Made by a program: the position numbers and the translations under genes. This document shows, one piece after another, positions 42,935-51,077 of a stretch of DNA of 64,000 nt; position 1 is the stretch's first letter, and each line of letters begins with the position of its first letter. The notes beneath the pieces were generated by a model. That model was given only the letters and a program-made list of their open reading frames with translations. It ran no database searches and was not told the origin of the DNA. This DNA is from Streptomyces venezuelae (lineage in GTDB: Bacteria > Actinomycetota > Actinomycetes > Streptomycetales > Streptomycetaceae), in the NCBI RefSeq assembly GCF_008642375.1, contig NZ_CP029194.1, forward strand, positions 8,178,501-8,242,500, read 5' to 3'.

Positions 42935-44869
42935 ATGGGGAGCGGACGAGGGCGTACGAGGGCGGAACTGGTCGACCTGCTGGACCGGGCGGGCCTGGAG
43001 CTCGTGGGGGAGTGGGGCCCCGAGAACGTCCTGACGCCCATGGCCGCCTGGCGCCCCGTGATCTCGTACGAGACCGTGCCGACCGCCACCGTCCGCGACG
43101 ACCGGCCCGACCTCGTCCCGGCACTCAACGCGCAGTGGCACCGTCTCGCGGGCGAGCACGGAATCATCGACGACAAGGGCGAGTTCCTCGTCCACGTCGG
43201 GGGCGGCGACCCCTGGGCCAGAGTCCGCCTCGCCCCCGCCTGGGATCTCGCGGGCGTGCTCGGCGACCGCCCGGGTCGGCCTGAGTTCGTCACCCTCTCC
43301 GTGGACGGGGATGCCCTGCTCGGTGTGACCGGTGAGGAGTACGAGGTGTGGCTCGTCGCCGTCACGGGAGTCCGGGAACGACTGGAGGAGGCGGCACGGG
43401 CGGCGGCGCGGGAGACCCCCGAGGAGCGCGAGGCCGCGTGGGAAGGGCTGCGCGCCGCCCGGCTCCGGCCCACGAGGAGGCTGTGGGGGACGTGGGTGGA
43501 GTGGCTCGGCTTCAACGACGCGGCGAGTGACGAGGTACTGATCCGACTGCTCGACCTCGGAGCCGTCTCACCCCTGCACCGCACGTCGTCCGCCACCGTC
43601 CTCGACGCCGCCGCAACGCACCCCGACCCCCAGATCCGTGCCGCGCTCGCCGAGCGCCGGCGGCCCATGGCCCCGGAGCAGTGGACCGTCCTGGTCCTGG
43701 GCGAGCAGAGCCCGGCCCGGCGCGCGCTGCTCGTCGAGATCGCCGCTGCCAGGGGCGGCCTGACGGAGGCGGGACACGAGCGGATCGCCACGGACCCGTC
43801 CCCTCTCGTCCGCGCGGAGGCCGCCAGGACCCCCGGCCTTCCGTCACACCTTCTGACGACCCTCGCCGCTGACCCGGACCCGTCGGTACGGGCCGCCGCC
43901 GCGGGCGATGCCCGGCAGCGATCGGGGGCGACGGACCGAGCTGCCCACGAGGCCCTGGCCGCGCACCAGGACCCGCACACCCGACGGACCCTGGCCGCCG
44001 ATCCGCACGCGCACCCCGAGGCGCTCGCCCTCCTCGCCGCCGACGAGAACGTGGACGTACGGCGGACCCTCGCCGCCCATCCCGGCCTGCCTGCCGAGAC
44101 CCTCGCCGCGCTCTTGGCGGACGAGAACGAGCCGGTACGCAGGGCGGCCTCCGTTCACCCCGTGCTCTCCGAGGAACAGCGGGCGGCATGCCTGCCGGGC
44201 CTCGACCTCGACGGCATGCGGCACGACGTGCCGTGGGTGCGGGACCTCCACGGCGACCCAGAGGCGATGCGCCGGCTCGCCGCCTCCTGTCACCCGCTGC
44301 TGCGCGGCACCGTCGCCCGGGCCCGGCACCTCCCGCCGGACGTCGTCGAGCGCCTCGCGCGGGACGAGGACAGGGTCGTACGCCTCTTCCTCGCGGAGTC
44401 CTGCGACGACGCGCCGGCCGACATGCTCCTGGAGGTCTGGCAGTGGTGGAACGGCAGCTTCAGCTCACCGGGCCGGCCGCGCACCCACCCCAACTTCCCG
44501 CGCGCGGGCCTGCTTCCGTACGCGACCGACCCGCACCCGCGCCTGCGTCAACTGGCCCTGGACGACCCCGAATCCACCCCCGAGCTCGTGGAGCGGTTCA
44601 GTCGTGACGAGGACGGCGAGGTCCGGCTCCGGGCCGCCACCGATCCCCGGCTCTCGGCGGCCTCGGCGGTTCGTCTGCTCGACGACGGGAGCGCCGCGGT
44701 CCGGCACGCGGCGGCCCGTCACCCCGCGCTGCCCGCACGGGCCTTGGTCCGCGCGCTGCGTGACCGTGAGTTCGTGCGGGACGCCGTCATGAATCCGGCG
44801 CTGCCGGATTCGGTGATGCACTGGATGATCGACACCGCGGTGGCGGGGCTGGAGGAACAGCGACCGTGA
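42935..44869 (+). CDS. leucine-rich-repeat-variant/HEAT-like repeat protein
   Basis: The 644-residue soluble protein has an N-terminal unique region (to about residue 190) and then many 20-24-residue repeats such as DPSPLVRAEAARTPGLPSHLL, ENVDVRRTLAAHPGLPAETL and DGEVRLRAATDPRLSAASAV. The V-R-x-x-x-A-x-x-P/H-x-L-P pattern fits LRV-type alpha solenoids. Its TGA overlaps the next gene by 4 nt, so the two form an operon. Function is unknown; such scaffolds bind proteins or nucleic acids. Confidence 0.7.
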   Translation: MGSGRGRTRAELVDLLDRAGLELVGEWGPENVLTPMAAWRPVISYETVPTATVRDDRPDLVPALNAQWHRLAGEHGIIDDKGEFLVHVGGGDPWARVRLAPAWDLAGVLGDRPGRPEFVTLSVDGDALLGVTGEEYEVWLVAVTGVRERLEEAARAAARETPEEREAAWEGLRAARLRPTRRLWGTWVEWLGFNDAASDEVLIRLLDLGAVSPLHRTSSATVLDAAATHPDPQIRAALAERRRPMAPEQWTVLVLGEQSPARRALLVEIAAARGGLTEAGHERIATDPSPLVRAEAARTPGLPSHLLTTLAADPDPSVRAAAAGDARQRSGATDRAAHEALAAHQDPHTRRTLAADPHAHPEALALLAADENVDVRRTLAAHPGLPAETLAALLADENEPVRRAASVHPVLSEEQRAACLPGLDLDGMRHDVPWVRDLHGDPEAMRRLAASCHPLLRGTVARARHLPPDVVERLARDEDRVVRLFLAESCDDAPADMLLEVWQWWNGSFSSPGRPRTHPNFPRAGLLPYATDPHPRLRQLALDDPESTPELVERFSRDEDGEVRLRAATDPRLSAASAVRLLDDGSAAVRHAAARHPALPARALVRALRDREFVRDAVMNPALPDSVMHWMIDTAVAGLEEQRP

Positions 44870-45846
44870 CGGACGACAACGTCGGCCCGCAGCCGCTGAC
44901 AGCGACCCAGGACCTGCCCGGTCCCCTCGCCGCGTACGCCCGCCCGGCCACGCTCCTCCGCCCGGCGGCGGGCGACCCCGGCCCCCGTGACAGCTCCGTC
45001 GGCGGCCCGCTGCTGTGGCCGGCGGACGAGCCGTGGCCGGTGTGCCGGGCCCCGCACGTGGTGTGGAAGCGGGAGAAGCTGTCGGAGGGCGACCGGGATC
45101 TCCTGCAGGAGTACGACCGCCGGATGAAGGCCCGCAGGCGGGCGCGGACCCCCGGCGCGTCCGTGATGTCCGAGGAGGAGCAGGCGGCGAGGACCCGGAT
45201 CCTGGACGGGGCGTCCGCGATCGACCTGAAGACCTGGGAACGGATCCGGACCGTCTCGGAGTACCCGTCCGCCCCGGCCCCCATGATCCCGGTGCTCCAG
45301 CTCCGCACCCAGGACGTCCCGCACCTGCCCGTGCCGGAGGGGACGGACCTGCTCCAGCTGCTGTGGTGCCCGGACGAACACGCCGAGCCTCCCGGACAGC
45401 CGCACTACTGGGGACCGAACGCCGAACTCCGCTACCGCGCCGCGGAGTCGGTCGGCACCGTGGCCGACCCTCCGAGGCCGGAGCGTGCCCAGGACATCTA
45501 CACCCCCCGCCCCTGCGTCCTCGCCCCGGTCGGCGTCGTCGATCTGCCCGAGCAGGACGAACTCCCGGCGGAGATCGTCGAAACGGCGCACACGTGGGCG
45601 GAGTCCCGGGGTGTCGAGTACGCGCGACAGCCGGCCTGCGTGCCGGGCTGGAAGGCCGGAGGATGGCCCAGCTGGCACCTCACCGGCCTCGTGCGGATCG
45701 ACTGCGCCTGCGGGGCCCGGATGCGGCTCCTCCTGACGCTGGACAGCGCGGGTGACCCGCGGCTCAACGTGGGCCGCTGCGGCGAACTCCGGGTGTTCAC
45801 CTGCCCCGAGGACCTCACCCACCCGTTCCGCCTGAATGTGCAGTGA
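44866..45846 (+). CDS. DUF1963-like conserved protein
   Basis: The 326-residue soluble protein contains SSVGGPLLWPADEPWPVC near the N-terminus and MIPVLQLRTQDVPHLPVPEGTDLLQLLWCP in the middle. These are features of DUF1963/YwqG-like proteins (GGxPxxP then water-like strands). A C-terminal region CACGARMRLLLTLDS and FTCPEDLTHPFRLNVQ has a possible Cys-rich metal or structural site. It is coupled to the repeat protein gene (ATGA-type overlap). Function is unknown. Confidence 0.5.
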   Translation: MTDDNVGPQPLTATQDLPGPLAAYARPATLLRPAAGDPGPRDSSVGGPLLWPADEPWPVCRAPHVVWKREKLSEGDRDLLQEYDRRMKARRRARTPGASVMSEEEQAARTRILDGASAIDLKTWERIRTVSEYPSAPAPMIPVLQLRTQDVPHLPVPEGTDLLQLLWCPDEHAEPPGQPHYWGPNAELRYRAAESVGTVADPPRPERAQDIYTPRPCVLAPVGVVDLPEQDELPAEIVETAHTWAESRGVEYARQPACVPGWKAGGWPSWHLTGLVRIDCACGARMRLLLTLDSAGDPRLNVGRCGELRVFTCPEDLTHPFRLNVQ

Positions 45847-45972
45847 CTTCGCCCGACCTGCCGCGGTGGCCGTGCTTCGGGGGTCAAAGCTCGTGCCGGG
45901 GCGGATCCAGCAGGGAGTGCGCCAGGACGAGGTGACGGTGCCCGGGTTCGAGGACGCGCCGCGCGTCGGCGA

Positions 45973-46797
45973 TCATCCCTCGGCGGGAGGCCGGGACACC
46001 TCCTCCTGACCGAGGATCTGCGACGTGGGCCGGAAGAGGGTCCTCTCCTCCGGGTCGACGATGTCGTCGATGTCGTCGAAGTAGTACGAGGACGACGTGT
46101 CCGTGACCACGTCGTGGATGAATTGGCTGCACGACATCGCATGGGCCTCCCAGAGCGGGCCGCGCCCTTCGTTGAGGATCACCGTCCACTCCTCCGGCTC
46201 GACGCCGGGCCGGACCAGCCAGTACAGGACGTGGCCCGCGCCCTCCACGTACCCCCAGGGCACCAGCCGCACGTCGCCCTCGTCGAGTTCCGGCGGCTTC
46301 TTCTCGCCCATGGCCCAGAGATCGGTGAGGATCTCCTCGCGCTCGGCGGTCTGGGCGACGAGGTCGTACATCGCGTCCGGGCAGTCCGGCTCCAGGAGCC
46401 AGAGCAGACCCGCGAAGACCCCGCCGCCGTAGGTCCGGACGAGCCGCTTGTAGTCGGCCGGCAGGACGACGCCCAACGCCTCCTCGACGGCGGCCCATTC
46501 GACGTCCCGGCCGCCGGTGGGCGGCGGCGGGCAGAGCCGCTCCAGAGGCCGGGTGTGGCGCAGGCCGCGGGCGATCCGGATGTCACTCGGCAGGGCACTG
46601 AACCGGGCCGGAGTCCTGGTGGCGTCCAGCACCACGGCCCGCAGGCGGTCACCGACTGCCGGACGGGGCACGTCCGACCGCCAGGAGGGGTGTTTGACCT
46701 GGTCGACGAAGCCCTCGAAGCCGTCCGCGCTGACGGCGGCCCCGACCGGGGCCACGGCGGTGACGACCACGTCGTACTCGTGATGATCAGCAAGCAT
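45973..46797 (-). CDS. SMI1/KNR4-family protein with S1-like N-terminal domain
   Basis: In this 274-residue protein, residues 1-75 read VVVTAVAPVGAAVSADGFEGFVDQVKHP with VGDRLRAVVLDATRTPARFS, like a short S1/OB beta-barrel. The C-terminal part is a SMI1/KNR4 (SUKH) domain: VEWAAVEEALGVVLPADYKRLVRTYGGGVF and VRLVPWGYVEGAGHVLYWLV. SUKH domains are often immunity proteins in toxin systems, but no toxin gene is adjacent. The ATG at 46797 marks the first plausible start; longer frames upstream are non-coding in style. Confidence 0.65.
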   Translation of the reverse strand: MLADHHEYDVVVTAVAPVGAAVSADGFEGFVDQVKHPSWRSDVPRPAVGDRLRAVVLDATRTPARFSALPSDIRIARGLRHTRPLERLCPPPPTGGRDVEWAAVEEALGVVLPADYKRLVRTYGGGVFAGLLWLLEPDCPDAMYDLVAQTAEREEILTDLWAMGEKKPPELDEGDVRLVPWGYVEGAGHVLYWLVRPGVEPEEWTVILNEGRGPLWEAHAMSCSQFIHDVVTDTSSSYYFDDIDDIVDPEERTLFRPTSQILGQEEVSRPPAEG

Positions 46798-46844
46798 GGG
46801 ACCCACCCTGCACCATGCCGGCGCGAGCGTGACACGGCGGGTGA

Positions 46845-47375
46845 CTACAGGGACGGCGAGCTTCCCACGATCTCCGGGGCGACGGTGTCGAAGTACACGT
46901 GGTCCGTCGTCGGCGAGAGATGGAACCTGCCGACGTAGCGCGAGCGCGTGATGTGCTTGTCGTAGCGGACACTCCCCACCCACCCGGCGTCCTCGGGCAG
47001 GAACTCGGCCAGTTCGTCGGGAGGGTGAGAGAGCGCGGAGGGCCCGAAGGCGTACTTCGGTTCGCCGACGATGGAGGTGACGGCCCCGGCGGGCAGCCGC
47101 GCCACCCCGACGACCCGGATCCGCGGGTCCTGGTCCGGAATCCATTCGCGCCCCGAGTCGTTCGGGTTGTAGCCGAGCCAGTGGGGGTCGGACAGCCGGC
47201 CGATCGCACGGAACCGGCGCTCGAGCGGCTCGACGTCGGTGCTGACCTCCCGGAGGTCCCGTTCGTCCCTACGGTCGGCGGACGCGCACGCGACGGTGCC
47301 GCCTCCGCCCAGCACGAAGAGCCCGCCGAGCATCAGCCACCCACGACGACTCACCGCCCCCGACGTCGTCCCCAT
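46845..47375 (-). CDS. putative lipoprotein
   Basis: The 176-residue protein has an SRRGWLMLGGLFVLGGGGTV signal ending in ACAS, consistent with lipidation of that Cys; the twin Arg could make it a Tat substrate. The mature part contains PHWLGYNPNDSGREWIPDQDPRIRVVG and matches no family I recognise. The gene is downstream of nothing obvious and 47 bp before the SMI1 gene on the same strand, so they may be co-transcribed. Confidence 0.5.
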   Translation of the reverse strand: MGTTSGAVSRRGWLMLGGLFVLGGGGTVACASADRRDERDLREVSTDVEPLERRFRAIGRLSDPHWLGYNPNDSGREWIPDQDPRIRVVGVARLPAGAVTSIVGEPKYAFGPSALSHPPDELAEFLPEDAGWVGSVRYDKHITRSRYVGRFHLSPTTDHVYFDTVAPEIVGSSPSL

Positions 47376-47530
47376 GAACCCTGTCCTCCCGCCCCCGCGC
47401 GCTTCGAGGCTCCGATGGTAAGGGGCGTGCTGCGATGGTGAGGGCGTGCGCCCGTTTGACAGCGTCCGTGCTCGGGCGTAGTCCGGAAGAGGGGACCCGT
47501 CCTGTCGCTTCCACGGAGAGGAGTCCCATC

Positions 47531-47935
47531 ATGCTCGGCGATCTGATCGGCGAGACACAAGGAGACACCACGGGAATCCGGGTGCTGTCCACCGACGGCG
47601 GCCACCCCGTACTGGAGGCGTCCTTCCAGGCGACCGGCACCCTCCTGGGCGTCGGGGTCAAGGACATGGGCACGTACGAGTCGGTCGTCCGGGCCGACGG
47701 CACTCTCTGGGGAGAGGGCCAGGGCGTCACGATGACCCAGGAGGGCGAGACGATCACCTGGCACGGCTCCGGCGTGGGCCGCTTCGACGACACCGGCGCG
47801 ATCGACTGGCGTGGCGCCCTGTTCTTCGAGACCGCCTCCGCCACGTTCGCGCGGCTCACCGGCATCGCCGGTCTCTTCGAGTTCCATGTGGAGGAGAGCG
47901 GAAAGGCCACAGCCAAGCTCTACGAGTGGAAGTAG
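47531..47935 (+). CDS. conserved beta-barrel-like protein of unknown function
   Basis: The 134-residue protein starts MLGDLIGETQGDTTGIRVLS and has alternating strands (LEASFQATGTLLGVGVKDMGTYESV, GTLWGEGQGVTMTQEGE, GALFFETASATFARLTG, LFEFHVEESGKATAKLYEWK). This pattern recurs in actinobacterial hypothetical proteins that look like small lipocalin or allene-oxide-cyclase-type barrels. There is no signal peptide. GGAGAGGAG precedes the ATG. It is monocistronic. Confidence 0.6.
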   Translation: MLGDLIGETQGDTTGIRVLSTDGGHPVLEASFQATGTLLGVGVKDMGTYESVVRADGTLWGEGQGVTMTQEGETITWHGSGVGRFDDTGAIDWRGALFFETASATFARLTGIAGLFEFHVEESGKATAKLYEWK

Positions 47936-47947
47936 CCCTCGTCCGTC

Positions 47948-48769
47948 TCAGCGCGTACGGTCCGCCAGCAGCAGCGCGTTGAGCGCCGCGTAGTCGAATC
48001 CGCCCTCCAGCTCGCCCGTCGTGCCCTGCGCCAGCAGCTCACGGGCGGCCCGTCGGACCAGGCCGTAGGCCGCCTCGGCGATGGAGGACCCCGCGCTGAC
48101 GCGGGCGGCCCCCGCGTCGGCGAGCGCGGAGACGGGCAGCCCGCCGGGGCCGGCGGCGAGGTTCACCGGCAGGGGCGAACCGTCCACGAGCTGCCCGATC
48201 GTCGCCGCGTCCAGAGCGCTGAGGACGAAGATGCCGTCCGCGCCGGCCGCCGCGTAGGCACGGGCCCGGACGAGTGTCTCGTCCAGCCATGCCGCCGGAT
48301 CGCCGGAAGGCATCCGGTGCGTGTCGATGCGCGCGTTGACGAACAGCGGGACGCCCGTCTCGTCCGCCGCCCGGCGCGCGGCTGCGATCCGCTCGACCTG
48401 CTCGGCGACGGGCCGCAGGCTGTCCTCGAGGTTGATGCCCACCGCTCCGGCAGCCAGGACGCCCCGTACCGTTTCGGACACTCCCGCGGGGTCGGCCGCG
48501 TAGCCCCGCTCGATGTCGGCGGTGACGGGCACGTCGACGGCGGCCGTGATCCGCGCGATCGCGCCCAGGGCCTCGTCACGGCCCAGGTGATCCCCGTCGC
48601 CATGGCCCAACGACCACGCGACCCCGGCGCTGGTCGTCGCCACCGCGGGCGCACCGACCTCCGCCACGACCCGGGCGGACGCGGCATCCCAGGCGTTGGG
48701 CAGAACCAGGGGCTTGCCCGGGACGTGCAGCGAACGGAACAGCCGGGCCTTCTCCACGAGATTCGTCAT
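47948..48769 (-). CDS. isocitrate lyase/PEP mutase superfamily protein
   Basis: The 273-residue TIM-barrel protein begins LVLPNAWDAASARVVAEVGAPAVATTSAG, with Mg-binding VPVTADIERGYAADP and VGINLEDS, hallmarks of the PEP mutase/methylisocitrate lyase superfamily. The K-K-C-G-H active-site loop of true lyases is missing, so it belongs to the large uncharacterised group (carboxyphosphonoenolpyruvate-mutase-like). It is cytoplasmic and stands alone, convergent with the gene at 47531. Confidence 0.8.
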   Translation of the reverse strand: MTNLVEKARLFRSLHVPGKPLVLPNAWDAASARVVAEVGAPAVATTSAGVAWSLGHGDGDHLGRDEALGAIARITAAVDVPVTADIERGYAADPAGVSETVRGVLAAGAVGINLEDSLRPVAEQVERIAAARRAADETGVPLFVNARIDTHRMPSGDPAAWLDETLVRARAYAAAGADGIFVLSALDAATIGQLVDGSPLPVNLAAGPGGLPVSALADAGAARVSAGSSIAEAAYGLVRRAARELLAQGTTGELEGGFDYAALNALLLADRTR

Positions 48770-48932
48770 GCGCGCATTGGATCACGAGCGCCCCGCAGAC
48801 GATCACTGATTTACCGGACGAGGAGAAGGGCGGCCCGGACACTCGGCTCGCCGCCCCCGCACCGACGAGTGACGATGGAGACGGTGAAGAGGGAGTACGA
48901 CCGATCCGGGGGCCAGCCGCTGGGAGGCAGCC

Positions 48933-50639
48933 GTGGCGCGCACCCGCATGACCGACGTACTCGTCGTGGGCGCCGGACCGGTAGGACTGAGCGCCGCCGC
49001 CGAGCTCCGCCGCAGGCGTGTGAGCTGCCGCCTGATCGACCGGCTCGCGGCGCCGCTCCCGTACGCCAAGGCGGTCGGGATCCAGCCGCGCACCCTGGAG
49101 ATCTGGGACCGGATGGGCCTGTCCCGCGCGGCCCTGGAGACCGCGGCCGAAATGCGCGGCCAGCTGGTCTACGTCAACGGCCGGGAGCGGGCCCGGATCG
49201 AGCTCACGCTGCCGCCGGAGGTGCCGTACGGCTTCGCCGCGCTCCCGCAGTACGAGACCGAGCGCCTCCTTGAGGAGTACGTGACCGGCCTGGGCACGAC
49301 CGTCGAGCGCGGCACCGAACTGCTGTCCTTCACGCAGGACCGGGACGGGGTCACCGCCGTCCTCCGCACCGCCGCCGGCGCCGAGGAGGAGGCCCGGGCG
49401 GGGTACCTGATCGGTTGCGACGGCGCCCACAGCACCGTACGCAAACAGCTGGGACTCACCTTCGAGGGCGGGGCCTTCCCCGAGGAGTACATGCTCGCCG
49501 ACGTCGAGGCCGACTGGGACCTGCCGTACGGATACGGCGTACGGTCCAGCCACCTCGCCGACGACGGTTCCACCGACGACCTGCTGGTCTGCATCCCGCT
49601 GCCGGGGACGGGCCGCTACCGGATGTCGATGATGGTCCCGCCCGAACTCTCCACGAAGGCCGCGGGCCCGGGCGGCACGGGCGCCGAGAGCGGGACGGCG
49701 AAGGGCGACCGTGTGGCGCACGGACTCGAGGCAGGCAGGGCCCCGGAACTGTCCCACATCCAGGCCGTCGTGGACCGGCTCGCCCCCAGGCCGGCCACCC
49801 TCTCCCGCATGCGCTGGTCCTCCGTCTTCCGGATCAGCCACCGGATCGTCGACCGATACGGCGACGGACGGGCGTTCGTCGCGGGCGACGCCGCCCACAT
49901 CCACCCGCCCACCGGCGCGCAGGGCATGAACACCGGCATCCAGGACGCCTGCAACCTGGCCTGGAAACTCGCCCTCGTCTGCCGCGCCGAGGCCGGCCCC
50001 GCCCTGCTCGCCAGCTACGACGCCGAGCGCCGCCCGGTCGGCGAGGAGGTCGTCGGACGCACCGTGCGCCATGCCGCCCACGGCATCGAAGCCGAGCCCG
50101 ACGACCAGCGTACGGTGATGCTCCGCGAGGCCCAACTGCTCGTCAGCTACCGGGGCGGGCCCCTCGCCCGCAGCATCTACGGACCGGCCGGAGCGCCGCA
50201 GTCCGGTGACCGGGCCCCGGACTGCGCCGGCCTGACGGCACCGGTCGCCGCGTACCCGCTGAGGCTGCTCGACATCCTCCGAGGCCGTACGGAGCACGTC
50301 CTGCTCCTGTACGCGGCCGATCCCGCCCAGCTGGCCGCCGCGGCGGTCGCCAGCGGGGTCGTGCGGTGGCCCGGCGGCGGCCCGCAGGCGGAACACCGCC
50401 CGCAGACCCTCGCCGTCCTGGCCCGCGAGGCGCCGCCGACGGGCTTGGACGGACTGGCCTCGGTCGCCGGATACCGCGACGCAGAGGGGGAGTTCGCCCG
50501 GCTCTACCGGCCGGACGGCCCGACCGGCTTCGTCGTCCGCCCGGACGGGCAGCTGGGCACCCGCTTCCCGCTCGCCGTCGCCGCGGCGGCCCTGCGCGAC
50601 TACATCGCGTCCTTGTCCACGCCGGGCGAAGGGCGGTAG
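48933..50639 (+). CDS. FAD-dependent aromatic monooxygenase (PHBH fold)
   Basis: The 568-residue flavoprotein hydroxylase has the FAD motif DVLVVGAGPVGLSAAAELRRR, the DG motif GYLIGCDGAHSTVRKQLG and the second FAD motif AFVAGDAAHIHPPTGAQGMNTG. A C-terminal thioredoxin-like domain follows, as in phenol/polyketide hydroxylases. Start codons at 48933 (GTG, behind GGGAGGCAG) and 48951 (ATG) are both possible. It is a single gene with its own terminator, so it may serve aromatic catabolism or modify a product made elsewhere. Confidence 0.88.
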   Translation: MARTRMTDVLVVGAGPVGLSAAAELRRRRVSCRLIDRLAAPLPYAKAVGIQPRTLEIWDRMGLSRAALETAAEMRGQLVYVNGRERARIELTLPPEVPYGFAALPQYETERLLEEYVTGLGTTVERGTELLSFTQDRDGVTAVLRTAAGAEEEARAGYLIGCDGAHSTVRKQLGLTFEGGAFPEEYMLADVEADWDLPYGYGVRSSHLADDGSTDDLLVCIPLPGTGRYRMSMMVPPELSTKAAGPGGTGAESGTAKGDRVAHGLEAGRAPELSHIQAVVDRLAPRPATLSRMRWSSVFRISHRIVDRYGDGRAFVAGDAAHIHPPTGAQGMNTGIQDACNLAWKLALVCRAEAGPALLASYDAERRPVGEEVVGRTVRHAAHGIEAEPDDQRTVMLREAQLLVSYRGGPLARSIYGPAGAPQSGDRAPDCAGLTAPVAAYPLRLLDILRGRTEHVLLLYAADPAQLAAAAVASGVVRWPGGGPQAEHRPQTLAVLAREAPPTGLDGLASVAGYRDAEGEFARLYRPDGPTGFVVRPDGQLGTRFPLAVAAAALRDYIASLSTPGEGR

Positions 50640-50681
50640 TCCCCGACGGCACGCCCGCGGATCCCGCCCGGAAAAGGGAGC

Positions 50682-50712
50682 GGGTCCGGGGGCGTAGCCT
50701 GCCCCCGGACCC
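50682..50712. terminator. terminator after the monooxygenase gene
   Basis: A perfect 12-bp stem (GGGTCCGGGGGC and its complement) with a GTAGCCT loop. It also lies just beyond the minus-strand tRNA-like RNA locus and could end that transcript. Confidence 0.8.
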
Positions 50713-50769
50713 TGTCGATGCCGCTCACATCACACGCCGGCACGCTTGAGGACCCGGATCATTCGTCAT

Positions 50770-50842
50770 TGCGTCGCGTCCTGCCGTTGGACCACCGCCG
50801 ATCGAGCTCGGCGGACCAGATTCGAACTGGCATTTCGACGCA
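50770..50842 (-). ncRNA. tRNA-like module B, circularly permuted order
   Basis: Read on the minus strand the parts of a tRNA appear in permuted order. They are TGCGTCG (anticodon-stem 3' side), AAAT (variable loop), T arm GCCAG-TTCGAAT-CTGGT, acceptor 3' side CCGCCGA, a 6-nt loop GCTCGA, acceptor 5' side TCGGCGG, TG, D arm GTCC-AACGGCA-GGAC, G and CGACGCA (anticodon-stem 5' side). Both acceptor (7 bp) and anticodon-like (7 bp) helices pair perfectly. No free CCA end or 7-nt anticodon loop exists. Outside the module GGGCCCGG and CCGGGTCC can extend the helix. This matches the tRNA-mimic module of YrlA-type Y RNAs; a true permuted tRNA gene is the alternative. Confidence 0.7.
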
Positions 50843-50913
50843 CCAGGGCCCGGGCCCGGTCGATCCGGCGATGAGCGGCGAATGCTGAGTCTGGAGCAAT
50901 AGTCTGAGATTGA

Positions 50914-50993
50914 CCGCGGTCTGCCTCTGCCTGGTTGGGCCATCCCGGCGGGAAGTGCCGGGAGGAGGACTCGAACCTCCACTGGAACCGCGG
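50914..50993 (-). ncRNA. tRNA-like module A, circularly permuted order
   Basis: The same permuted plan recurs 71 bp upstream in the transcript: CCGCGGTT, CCAGT (variable loop), T arm GGAGG-TTCGAGT-CCTCC, acceptor 3' side TCCCGGC, a 7-nt loop ACTTCCC, acceptor 5' side GCCGGGA, TG, D arm GCC-N12-GGC with the GG of a D loop, A, and GACCGCGG. The acceptor stem is a perfect 7 bp, and the anticodon-like helix extends to 8 bp (one G-T). Sequence differs from module B while the structure is kept, which argues for a functional RNA. The two modules probably form one transcript with the upstream gene or from a nearby promoter. Confidence 0.7.
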
Positions 50994-51077
50994 ATGTCAC
51001 GACAAGGCTCAGCTTCAGCTTTGCGCTCCTCGCGCACCCCGGCCGCGTCATGCGACCGGGGAGTCTGTGTGTCCCGG

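Noticed and set aside
45847..45972. A short minus-strand frame ending in LVLAHSLLDPPRHEL
   Set aside because: It is a continuation of shadow frame through the SMI1 gene. No independent start or homologue is seen.
50914..50993. A canonical tRNA gene in the stretch that carries TTCGAGT and an acceptor-like 3' side
   Set aside because: No standard cloverleaf forms with upstream sequence as 5' half: the best match leaves no proper anticodon arm. The perfect acceptor partner lies downstream, so the order is permuted.
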